In this document: positions 1 to 8,903 of the stretch, piece after piece
Layout: each line of letters begins with the position of its first letter
Numbering within the stretch: position 1 is the first letter of the stretch
Origin: Pseudovibrio exalbescens
Lineage (GTDB): Bacteria > Pseudomonadota > Alphaproteobacteria > Rhizobiales > Stappiaceae
Assembly: GCF_028737195.1 (NCBI RefSeq)
Contig: NZ_JAQZAJ010000004.1
Coordinates: 248,001 to 312,000 of the forward strand
Direction of reading: 5' to 3'
DNA length: 64,000 nt
Made by a program: the position numbers and the translations under genes
Notes under the pieces: generated by a model
Databases searched by the model: none
What the model saw: the letters and a program-made list of their open reading frames with translations, nothing else
Told to the model about the DNA's origin: nothing

Positions 1-1
1 C

Positions 2-1177
2 GCGTTTTTGTTTTGGGTTCGCAAGGGGTTGAAGCCCCTATTGCACCGTTTTGGGGTCAAGCCCCGGCTTGCCGATGTCATCACCAAAGCCGGACCCGTC
101 GCTGCCGTGGTTGCGACCACCCTGACCGTCTGGGCATTTGGTCTGGCGCAAAAGGGTGTTGCCATTGTGGGCGAGGTGCCGCAAAGCCTGCCGCCGCTCA
201 CGGTGCCCTCGTTTTCGCCAGACCTGCTGTTGACCCTCGCAGTGCCAGCCCTGCTCATCTCCATAATCGGGTTTGTGGAGTCCGTTTCCGTGGCACAAAC
301 GTTGGCGGCCAAAAAGCGTCAGCGCATCGACCCGGATCAGGAACTGATCGGCTTGGGGGCTGCCAATCTGGGCGCCGCATTCACCGGGGGCTATCCGGTG
401 ACAGGCGGTTTTGCCCGCTCCGTGGTGAACTTTGATGCCGGGGCGGAGACGCCCGCTGCCGGTGCCTACACCGCAATTGGCCTTGCGATTGCGGCCGTTG
501 CCCTGACGCCGCTGATTTTCTTCCTTCCCAAGGCCACTCTTGCGGCAACCATCATCGTGGCAGTGTTGTCTCTGGTGGACTTCAGCATTTTGACCCGCAC
601 CTGGGGCTACTCCAAGAAAGACTTTTCTGCCGTTGCCGCCACAATCTTGCTCACCCTCGGGTTTGGTGTGGAACTGGGCGTTTCTGCGGGCGTTGCCATC
701 TCCATTCTGCTGTTTCTTTACAAGACCTCTCGGCCGCACGTCGCGGAGGTGGGGTTGGTGCCGGGCACGGAGCACTTTCGCAACATCAATCGGCACAGCG
801 TGTTGACCTCGCCGGAGCTGGTGACGATCCGGATTGATGAGAGCCTTTACTTTGCAAATGCTCGGTTCCTTGAGGACTACATCTACGAGCGCGTTGTGGG
901 CGAAGACCGGCTAAAGCATGTGGTGCTGATGTGCTCTGCGGTCAATGAGGTGGATATGAGCGCGTTAGAGAGCCTTGAGGCGATCAACCACCGCCTGCAG
1001 GACATGGGCATTCAATTGCATCTTTCAGAGGTGAAAGGCCCGGTGATGGACCGGCTGAAACGCTCTCATTTTCTTGAGGAGCTGACGGGCAAGGTCTTCC
1101 TTTCCCAGTTCAATGCGCAGGAAACACTGGCCCCGGTTTCAAATGGTCAGGATGCCATTCGTTCTCTTGCGGTCTAG
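2..1177 (+). CDS. SulP family anion transporter, C-terminal part
   Basis: This is the 3' part of a SulP/SLC26 transporter; the frame is already open at the left edge, so the start codon lies outside the window and the TTG at 8 is not a real start. The visible 390 or so residues hold the later membrane helices (for example the segment around VPALLISIIGFVESVSVAQT and the two following ones to about residue 240), the SulP loop with GGYPVTGGFARSVVN, and a cytoplasmic STAS domain from about residue 265 to 370 (VNEVDMSALESLE is the region of the STAS anti-sigma-antagonist-like motif). SulP proteins carry sulfate, bicarbonate or dicarboxylates across the inner membrane; the substrate cannot be told from this fragment. 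Confidence 0.9.
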   Translation, partial: AFLFWVRKGLKPLLHRFGVKPRLADVITKAGPVAAVVATTLTVWAFGLAQKGVAIVGEVPQSLPPLTVPSFSPDLLLTLAVPALLISIIGFVESVSVAQTLAAKKRQRIDPDQELIGLGAANLGAAFTGGYPVTGGFARSVVNFDAGAETPAAGAYTAIGLAIAAVALTPLIFFLPKATLAATIIVAVLSLVDFSILTRTWGYSKKDFSAVAATILLTLGFGVELGVSAGVAISILLFLYKTSRPHVAEVGLVPGTEHFRNINRHSVLTSPELVTIRIDESLYFANARFLEDYIYERVVGEDRLKHVVLMCSAVNEVDMSALESLEAINHRLQDMGIQLHLSEVKGPVMDRLKRSHFLEELTGKVFLSQFNAQETLAPVSNGQDAIRSLAV

Positions 1178-1342
1178 GGCCTGCGTATTCTTCGGTGCAT
1201 GAGGCCGCGCCCCATGGTGCACTCTCCTTCCAGATCGCCTAGGCTGGTTGCATTGCTTTCCAAACAGAGTGCGGCCCAACCGGTGCTGGCGCAGCCCAAG
1301 CCCGGACCTGCCGCGCTTTCTTCCAGAGACGAGACAAAGAGA

Positions 1343-2164
1343 ATGCGAATTTTCATTTCCGTAGATATCGAAGGCGTGGCGGGTGTGACCGAAGCCCTTC
1401 AAGGCACACGAGGCAACGCGGAATACGAAACTGCCCGCCGTTTGATGACAGAGGAAGCCAATGCGGCCATTCGCGGCGCGTTTGCCGGAGGCGCAACCGA
1501 GGTGATCGTGGCAGATTCCCACGGGCCTCTTCGCAATATGATGGTGGAGGATCTGGACCCTCGGGCCCGCGTTGTGTCCGGTCGTCCGCGCCCGCACTCC
1601 ATGGGGCAGGGGCTGGATGCCTCTTGCGACGGGGCGATCTTCATTGGTTACCATGCTTCTGCTGACCATCAGGGCGTTTTGGCGCACACCATCAATGGCC
1701 TCGCCTTTGCCCGCATTGAGATCAATGGCGTGCAAGCCGGAGAACCAACGATTTTCGGCGGGTTTGCTGCAGAGCTTGGCGTGCCGTTGCTGGCGGTAAG
1801 CGGGGATGATCAGCTGGCCAAGGAGATCGCAGGTCAGTTTCCATCCAGTCGGCGCATTGTTGTGAAGGAAGCGCTGGGGGGCAGCGTGGCCAGCAGCCTG
1901 TCGCCAAAAGCCGCCCGCGAACTCATTGAAGCAGAGGTAACCGCCGCTCTGAAAAATGCCGGTTCGGCAAAGCCAGAGGGCCCATGTATCACGCCGCTGA
2001 ATGTGACTGTGCACTTCAACAAGCAGATCTTTGCAGATGCCGCGGTGATGGTGCCAACAGTGGAACGAGCGGGCGCGCGCGCAGTGCGCTTTACCAGCGC
2101 CAATCATGAGGAATTGATTGGCACCTTGACCATTCTCTCCATGATTTCTTCTTCACTGGCCTGA
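1343..2164 (+). CDS. M55 family D-aminopeptidase (DppA-like)
   Basis: 273-residue zinc peptidase of family M55, whose type member is the Bacillus D-aminopeptidase DppA. Metal and catalytic residues line up with the family by position: D8 and E10 in SVDIEG, H60 in ADSHGP, H104 in GYHA, the catalytic H115 and E134. I chose the ATG at 1343 because homology begins exactly there (MRIFISVDIEG); a longer in-frame opening to 1199 encodes a low-complexity stretch with no family resemblance. It starts 165 bases after the transporter and may share its transcript. The likely job is trimming D-amino-acid peptides released from cell wall or scavenged from outside. No signal peptide is visible, so it is probably cytoplasmic. 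Confidence 0.88.
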   Translation: MRIFISVDIEGVAGVTEALQGTRGNAEYETARRLMTEEANAAIRGAFAGGATEVIVADSHGPLRNMMVEDLDPRARVVSGRPRPHSMGQGLDASCDGAIFIGYHASADHQGVLAHTINGLAFARIEINGVQAGEPTIFGGFAAELGVPLLAVSGDDQLAKEIAGQFPSSRRIVVKEALGGSVASSLSPKAARELIEAEVTAALKNAGSAKPEGPCITPLNVTVHFNKQIFADAAVMVPTVERAGARAVRFTSANHEELIGTLTILSMISSSLA

Positions 2165-2478
2165 TTTCCCTGCGTAAAAAACTTCTCTGCGCTCGTGGGC
2201 TGTGCTAGGAACGGATCGCTTCATACGCGCGGAGAGGTTGCAATCTTGCCTTTGTAAAGCTGGTCTCAATTTGAACACCTCGTGAACCGGAGAGTGCCTT
2301 TGGGCGCTGCTCCCTTTTGTGCGTTCACCGCGTGGCAGTTGAGACCGGCTTGGCAACACCTGCTGCGCTTTTTATGAAGCCATTTTGGCAGACCGCTGTC
2401 TGCCGCTTTCCTTCAACCGGCCACGCCGTTCTTGGTGCCCGTCTGGTGGACTTCCGTTTTTTGGAAGGCCAAGACGGT
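2165..2478. other. Intergenic stretch, nothing recognised
   Basis: About 310 bases between the M55 peptidase and the DUF1062 gene. The downstream frame stays open through its last 160 bases, but that part reads like random sequence and carries no ribosome binding site. I see no RNA gene, strong hairpin or repeat here. Confidence 0.5.
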
Positions 2479-3108
2479 ATGTCTTTACATCTCAAGGTCC
2501 GTTGGACCCTTACGCCTCTGTCCGCGCCGCGCCCCTGGCACATGTGTGGCGGATGCGGCCGGGCACGGGCATTTTCATTCAGCGGCAAAGCCCGGCTGAA
2601 TGCCAACAGTCAGCGGTTGGATGCCTGGCTGATTTACAAATGCACCAGTTGCAATGCCACCTGGAATTTGCCGGTTTTTGAAAGGTCGCCGGTAAAAAGC
2701 GTGCCGCCCGCTCTCCTGGAAGCCATGGAGGCAAACCTCTCGGCTCCTTTGATGGCGCTAGCCTGTAATGCCGGACGGCTGCGTCAACATTCGGCCCGTA
2801 TCGACCCGCCAGAAGGGGTGCACATTGTAAGCCAAGTGCTTCAGAACGCTCGTTTTTGCGAGGATGCGGAGCTGAGCCTTGTAAACACGAGCGGGTGCCA
2901 TGTACGGCTCGACCGGCTTCTGGGCGCGGCACTCGGGGTGCCCCGCAGCGCGTTGCAGGGTTATATGCAGGAGGGCAGACTGGAGGTCTGGCCTGATACG
3001 CGGAAAGTGCTGAGCCGTCCCGCACGGGATGGCCAGACCATTATGCTCCGGCAGATGCCGGAGGAGGTGCGGGGTCGGCTTGCGCAGGAAGCCGCGGTGC
3101 CCGCCTGA
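2479..3108 (+). CDS. DUF1062 family protein, zinc-ribbon plus S4-like region
   Basis: 209-residue protein of the DUF1062 family. The N-terminal half has two CxxC pairs (MCGGCGRARAF and KCTSCNATW) that would form a zinc ribbon, and the family signature LNANSQRLDAWLIYKC between them. The C-terminal part (VRLDRLLGAALGVPRSALQ, then GRLEV and RPARDGQTIML) reads like an S4-type RNA-binding fold; that is my inference. Start at 2479 is chosen because GGAAGG lies about 10 bases upstream and homology begins with MSLHLKVRW. Function is unknown; zinc ribbon plus S4-like fold would suit an RNA- or ribosome-associated protein. Confidence 0.78.
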   Translation: MSLHLKVRWTLTPLSAPRPWHMCGGCGRARAFSFSGKARLNANSQRLDAWLIYKCTSCNATWNLPVFERSPVKSVPPALLEAMEANLSAPLMALACNAGRLRQHSARIDPPEGVHIVSQVLQNARFCEDAELSLVNTSGCHVRLDRLLGAALGVPRSALQGYMQEGRLEVWPDTRKVLSRPARDGQTIMLRQMPEEVRGRLAQEAAVPA

Positions 3109-3109
3109 A

Positions 3110-3141
3110 AAAGGGGAAGGCCCCGAAGTGGGGCCTTCCAT
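3110..3141. terminator. Bidirectional terminator between convergent genes
   Basis: Perfect 10-bp stem GGAAGGCCCC / GGGGCCTTCC with a 5-base loop (3115-3139) sits between two converging genes. On the minus strand the stem is followed by CCTTTTT, so it should end the thiol-transferase transcript well; the plus-strand side has no T run. Confidence 0.75.
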
Positions 3142-3149
3142 CTGAGTGC

Positions 3150-4028
3150 TTAGTTCTCTTCTTTTTCGCCGATCTTGTCTTGCGTGCGCAGCTCGAAGTC
3201 GGAGGCGTCATGACGCTCGTGAAGCTGCTCATGCAGCTCACCGAAGGAACGATTGACGATACGGCCACGCTGAACGGCAGGGCGCTCAAGAATTTCCTTG
3301 GTCCAACGCTGAACGTTCTTGTAGCTCTCAACCTCGAGGAACTCGCCAGCGCCGTATTGCTTGCCAAGGGCGAGATTGCCGTACCAAGGCCAGATCGCCA
3401 TGTCGGCGATGGTGTACGCGTCGCCGCCGAAATAGCGGTTTTCAGCAAGGTGGCGGTCCAGAACGTCAAGCTGGCGCTTGGCTTCCATGGTGAAGCGGTT
3501 AATGGCGTACTCGATCTTTTCAGGGGCGTAGTGGTAGAAATGGCCAAAGCCACCGCCGAGGTAAGGCGCGGAGCCTTGAAGCCAGAACAACCAGTTCATC
3601 ACTTCGGTGCGCTTGGCGTGGTCGGTTGGCAGGAACTTGCCGAACTTTTCCGCCAGATAGAGCAGAATATGACCGGACTCAAACACTCGGATCGGCGTAT
3701 CGCCGGAGTGGTCCATCAGCGCAGGGATCTTGGAATTGGGGTTTGCGCTCACAAAGCCGGAACCAAACTGATCGCCTTCGCCAATCTTGATGAGCCATGC
3801 ATCATACTCGGCACCAGTTTCGCCCAGAGCCAGCAGCTCTTCCAACAGGATCGTCACCTTCTGGCCGTTTGGGGTGCCAAGAGAGTAAAGCTGGAGCGGG
3901 TGCTTGCCCACTGGCAGCTCCTTCTCGTGGGTTGCACCGGCGATCGGGCGATTGATGCTTGCCCAGGTGCCTTCACCTTTTTCCCAAACCCAAACCTTTG
4001 GTGGCTGATACGCGTTGTTATCGGTCAT
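3150..4028 (-). CDS. yghU: YghU-like glutathione S-transferase / disulfide-bond oxidoreductase
   Basis: 292-residue protein closely resembling E. coli YghU, a glutathione-transferase-fold enzyme that reduces disulfides with glutathione and shows organic-hydroperoxide activity. The N-terminal family segment (YQPPKVWVWEKG, then the ASINRPIAG block) precedes a thioredoxin-like domain with SLGTPNGQKVTILLEE and an all-helical GST C-domain (GDAYTIADMAIWPWYG). The start at 4028 has AAGGAGA a few bases upstream; a longer opening to 4136 lacks family similarity. It is a single-gene unit ended by the hairpin at 3110-3141. Expected to be cytoplasmic and involved in thiol homeostasis. Confidence 0.9.
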   Translation of the reverse strand: MTDNNAYQPPKVWVWEKGEGTWASINRPIAGATHEKELPVGKHPLQLYSLGTPNGQKVTILLEELLALGETGAEYDAWLIKIGEGDQFGSGFVSANPNSKIPALMDHSGDTPIRVFESGHILLYLAEKFGKFLPTDHAKRTEVMNWLFWLQGSAPYLGGGFGHFYHYAPEKIEYAINRFTMEAKRQLDVLDRHLAENRYFGGDAYTIADMAIWPWYGNLALGKQYGAGEFLEVESYKNVQRWTKEILERPAVQRGRIVNRSFGELHEQLHERHDASDFELRTQDKIGEKEEN

Positions 4029-4309
4029 GAGCGGCCGATCTCCTTTTGCTCTTCTTGCTAATTCCTTGCGTTGGTCGCTTCCAAAGCCAACCAACCATAA
4101 AAACAGCAGGTGTTTCCCAAAAAAGGCGAGGCACAATACTTAGTTGACCCCATGCGCTTGCGCAACCAGCGATGGCTTGCGTGGGCGCATTAGCAATGAG
4201 ATGGGCAGAGTGCCCCGGCACGTCAACGCCGGAACCGCGCAATGGTTGGTTTCGCCATCACAGTTTGGTGAGAACGCAGCTCGTTTGCTGAGCCTCCGCC
4301 CTCCCAACA

Positions 4310-4415
4310 TACCATGACCATCATACCGGAGAAGCGAAGCGCACATCCGGTATCCAGAGCCACACGCACGGCAGGTGGTGAGACGCCGGGCTGGATCCCG
4401 CATCAAGCGCGGGAT
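4310..4415 (+). repeat. Dispersed intergenic repeat, copy A
   Basis: Starts with ACCATGACCATCATACCGGA, passes through ATCCGGTATCCAGAGCC and ends with CTGGATCCCGCATCAAGCG and CGGGATGA. The same blocks in the same order occur at 4600-4717, inverted at 28212-28325, and in part at 34558-34590. It contains inverted-repeat cores (CCCGCATCAAGCGCGGG). The unit is non-coding and confined to spacers, like REP/MITE-type repeats of other alphaproteobacteria. Confidence 0.8.
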
Positions 4416-4477
4416 GACGCCGGTGGTTGGGACGAGCATGGTGGAGGACGCCGGTGGTTGGGACGAGCATGGTGGAG
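4416..4477 (+). repeat. 31-bp tandem duplication
   Basis: Two exact 31-base copies in tandem (4416-4446 and 4447-4477), each starting GACGCCGGTGGTTGGGACGA. The duplication sits at the right edge of dispersed repeat copy A. Confidence 0.85.
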
Positions 4478-4599
4478 GACGATGGGTTGCGCGCAGCTCA
4501 GTGCGACAACCGAGAGGATAGTTGTCCAAGGAACGCCAGCATTGCAACGTGACTGTATATGCGCGGTACGCTGGCTAGGTCTCTTGCGCTACCACACAT

Positions 4600-4717
4600 C
4601 ACCACCGTCATGCCGGACAAGGTGAGCGCAGCGAGACGCCGATCCGGTATCCAGAGCCGCACGCACGGTGGGTGTTGAGCGGCTCTACTGGATCCCGCAT
4701 CAAGTGCGGGAGGACGC
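4600..4717 (+). repeat. Dispersed intergenic repeat, copy B
   Basis: Second copy of the repeat at 4310-4415, same orientation: it contains CCGTCATGCCGGACAAGG, GCCGATCCGGTATCCAGAGC, GGCTCTACTGGATCCCGCAT and CAAGTGCGGGAGGACGCC. Point differences from copy A show that it is not a recent duplication. Confidence 0.8.
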
Positions 4718-4795
4718 CTTTGGGTAGGCGAGCGTCGGGGTTGATGAGAGAGGCGAGAGAAGCGCGGTATGGCAAAAGAGGACCTCAAGCGGGCC

Positions 4796-5821
4796 TCAAT
4801 GTTCCTCGCCTACATCTTTCACGATGCGGAACCCGATGTGGTTAGAACCTAAGCTGCGTTCGGCACTTTGGCGGGCGGCGGGACGGTAGCGCAGGCAGTA
4901 GGATGGGGCGCAGAGCCATGAGCCCCCCTTGACCACATGCATGGGGCCTACAGCTTGATTGGCAAAACTGGCGGCAATTGCTTCTGGTGGTCCTTGCGGG
5001 TCAATCTCTTCTCGCGCCGGATGACCGGGCACCCACCAGTCCGCCACGTGTTCCCAAACGTTTCCTGCCATGTCATAGAGCCCGTAGCCATTTGCCGGAA
5101 AGGAGCCCACGGGCGCGGTGCCATGGTGGCCATCTTCCGCCAGATCCACATTGGGAAACAGCCCTTGCCAGGTGTTTGCTTTCCAACCCTCAGACGGGTC
5201 ATAGCTATCGCCCCAAGTGTAGGTCGCACCGTCAAGCCCGCCACGGGCGGCGAACTCCCATTCCGCTTCACTGGGCAAGCGTCCACCTGCCCATTTGGCA
5301 TAGGCGCGGGCGTCTTCCGGTGACACGTGAACAACCGGATGATCTTCCTTGCCTTGAATGGTGCTGCCAGGGCCAGAAGGAGCCCGCCAGTTTGCTCCCG
5401 GCACATAGCGCCACCATTGACGGAAATCCTGAAGATTTTGCTTCTCAGCGGGCTCGGCAAACACCATGGAGCCGGCTTTGAGCAGGTCTGGTGGAACATC
5501 GGGATAGTCTGCAGGATCAAGCGCTTGTTCGGCTGTTGTCACATAGCCTGTTGCCTCAACAAAGGCTTGAAACTCGGCATTCGTGACTTCAGTTGCCTTG
5601 ATCAAGAACGGCCCGACGGTCACCTGCCGGGTGGCAGCTTCTTCCCGGTAGTGCGCCTCAGACCCCATTGTGAACGTGCCGCCGTCAAGAGGAATGAAGC
5701 CCTCCGCTTCAGAGGCGAGGGCAGGCGTGGTTGCGAGCAGGGTGTAAAGACAGAGCGCCCACACGATGTTGCCCGGACGACGAGCGCCGCCCGGACATGG
5801 AGTTTTTAATGAAACATGCAT
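4796..5821 (-). CDS. Formylglycine-generating enzyme family protein, apparently exported
   Basis: 341-residue member of the FGE/SUMF1 family, which oxidises a cysteine of sulfatases to C-alpha-formylglycine. The fold-defining motifs are present: GGTFTMGS, KATEVTNAEFQAFV, RLPSEAEWEFAARGG, GLYDMAGNVWEHVADWW and, at the active site, GGSWLCAPSYCLRYR with both redox cysteines (C304 and C309). The N-terminus looks like a signal peptide (hydrophobic NIVWALCLYTLLATTPALAS, probable cut after ALAS), which is unusual because most characterised bacterial FGEs are cytosolic. It begins 3 bases after the sulfatase stop codon, so the pair should be one transcript and translationally coupled. The sulfatase is the obvious substrate. 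Confidence 0.9.
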   Translation of the reverse strand: MHVSLKTPCPGGARRPGNIVWALCLYTLLATTPALASEAEGFIPLDGGTFTMGSEAHYREEAATRQVTVGPFLIKATEVTNAEFQAFVEATGYVTTAEQALDPADYPDVPPDLLKAGSMVFAEPAEKQNLQDFRQWWRYVPGANWRAPSGPGSTIQGKEDHPVVHVSPEDARAYAKWAGGRLPSEAEWEFAARGGLDGATYTWGDSYDPSEGWKANTWQGLFPNVDLAEDGHHGTAPVGSFPANGYGLYDMAGNVWEHVADWWVPGHPAREEIDPQGPPEAIAASFANQAVGPMHVVKGGSWLCAPSYCLRYRPAARQSAERSLGSNHIGFRIVKDVGEEH

Positions 5822-5824
5822 CGC

Positions 5825-7402
<1,578 letters not shown>

Positions 7403-7605
7403 CTTAGAGAGACCTCCGGATCTTATTGTTGTTTTCCCGGTTTCACTTCATCGAAAGCGGCGGATCATGACGACCTGAAATGAGCTGCTATTCTGTTTGC
7501 GCGGCCCAACAGGCGCGCGGCAGGGACAATAGCACGTGTTACCCTAACGGAATATTGTGTCCGAGCAAGGATTGATGCTCATAACGGTTACCAAATGCGA
7601 GCAAC

Positions 7606-7623
7606 CCATAATGCGCATTATGG
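7606..7623. promoter_or_regulatory. 18-bp perfect palindrome, probable operator
   Basis: CCATAATGCGCATTATGG is perfectly self-complementary. It lies between the divergent sulfatase (start 7402) and the exported HHIIP protein (start 7699), about 75 bases from the latter. Size and symmetry fit a dimeric repressor site; no regulator gene is adjacent. Confidence 0.5.
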
Positions 7624-7698
7624 AACCTTGGCTTGCATCTTCACAAAGCATGGACGCAGGCGTCATCTCACGGCCCCTACAACCGTGGAGTGATAACC

Positions 7699-8334
7699 AT
7701 GCGAATAAACAGCTTGAAAACAAAGCTTGTGCTTACAGCCACTGCGCTCACCCTGACTGCACTGGCCGCGGGCACTGCAGCCGCGCAACAACGCCCCAAC
7801 TATCCGTGGCAAGCGAATGTTCCCTATGCCCTGCAGGCCAATCAGTCTCGGCATCACATCATTCCATGGCAGGAACTCATCAGCTATGGCGTGGGTGAAT
7901 ACGTAACGCTTGCGGAAGTTCAAGGTTTTTTGGACACCTATAATCTCATTGGTCAGGCAAACATCGGCAGTTTTGCCAATACCAACGACCTGGCTGCCGC
8001 CTATGTCGATGAAGATAATGGAGACCATAACGAAGCCAATGACGTGATGTTCTCCTTGTTCGCGTGGATGCAAGGCAACCTTGTGGTTGGCCCGAACAAT
8101 GCCAATCGCCCGCACGGCGATCCAGGAGATGCTTTTGATCAGCGCGCCTATGACTGCAAGATGCACTATGCCAACGCCGGTGTGCGGAACCAGTTCCAGA
8201 ACTTGCAAGCTCGATGGAACGGAACGCCAAACCAAGAGCGCGTGGTTTTCGATACGCTTTCACAAGACGCCATGGCTGCCAATGCGACCGCCACCGATCA
8301 AGCTGCGCCCCCGGCTCCCGCCTGCGCGTGGTAA
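7699..8334 (+). CDS. Exported protein with HHIIP motif, possible HNH-like nuclease
   Basis: 211-residue protein with a signal peptide (MRINSLKTKLVLTATALTLT, probable cut after AAA). The mature part contains QSRHHIIPWQELISY and then NLVVGPNNANRPHGDPGD. The HHxIP pattern followed by an Asn-rich loop and a late His/Asp region resembles HNH/ββα-Me nuclease cores in secreted toxins, but I cannot confirm a full catalytic set. The start at 7699 is taken because the signal peptide begins there; an upstream in-frame ATG at 7633 would bury it. It is a single gene, divergent from the sulfatase. Secretion into the periplasm or beyond is fairly safe; the nuclease idea is only a suggestion. Confidence 0.65.
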   Translation: MRINSLKTKLVLTATALTLTALAAGTAAAQQRPNYPWQANVPYALQANQSRHHIIPWQELISYGVGEYVTLAEVQGFLDTYNLIGQANIGSFANTNDLAAAYVDEDNGDHNEANDVMFSLFAWMQGNLVVGPNNANRPHGDPGDAFDQRAYDCKMHYANAGVRNQFQNLQARWNGTPNQERVVFDTLSQDAMAANATATDQAAPPAPACAW

Positions 8335-8903
8335 GCAAGGGCAAAGCCAAGCCAGAGGAGCGCGGGATCGGCCGTGCTCCGTTTTATCTTCGCCTCGTCT
8401 GCGATGTTCGCTACTGTCATTTTTTGGAGGCAATGGCGCGATAGACTTGCGGAAGTGTCCATTTCGGGCCGGTTTCGAATCCTGTTCTCTCATCTTCATG
8501 GCCCACTAACCGGATCTGCTTTATCTTTTTGACCATGAACGGCCAGTGTGATGTATTAGGCTGTTGTTACTGTGATGCTCGGTACGCGGACGCCCCAAGA
8601 ACGACCATAGAAGCAATGAAGAAGTAAAGCTGGTCGTTGTTTGGAAATAAAAATGCGCCTATTGAAGAATGATAAAGAATATATGGCGCGCTTAACATAA
8701 CTTTCACAAATGACACAAAACAGAAACGAAGGTTTCCGTTTGTAACAAAACGTAACAACGCGTAACAATCGGCAAAATGCGTATTGTTGTGCGCCCCCCT
8801 CGTACCGATCATCTCCCCAACTAGTAGTGAGACCCGTTCTAAATTCGGAAGCATAACCGGGCCTCCATAATCTAGGCACTACCTAGAAACCGGGAGAAAA
8901 ACG
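8335..8903. other. Long leader region before the glucose PTS genes
   Basis: About 570 bases with no convincing gene; the minus-strand openings here have no family resemblance. It holds the three phased GTAACAA repeats (8742-8768) and, near its right end, the ribosome binding site of the PTS fusion gene. Confidence 0.6.
8742..8768 (+). promoter_or_regulatory. Three phased GTAACAA direct repeats
   Basis: GTAACAA occurs at 8742, 8752 and 8762, an exact 10-base period, so all three face the same side of the helix. This is the layout used by OmpR/PhoB-type response regulators. They lie about 140 bases upstream of the PTS start codon. Confidence 0.5.

Larger units (their letters stand above)
4029..4795. 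other. Repeat-rich intergenic region
   Basis: About 770 bases without a credible gene. The right two thirds is made of dispersed repeat copies (4310-4415 and 4600-4717) and a 31-bp tandem duplication (4416-4477). Open frames crossing it are repeat-derived. The left end should hold the promoter of the thiol-transferase gene. Confidence 0.7.

Noticed and set aside
4416-4477. Two identical 31-base units, considered as a minimal CRISPR array
   Set aside because: The copies are directly adjacent with no spacer between, there are only two, and no cas gene is near. It is a tandem duplication at the edge of a dispersed repeat.
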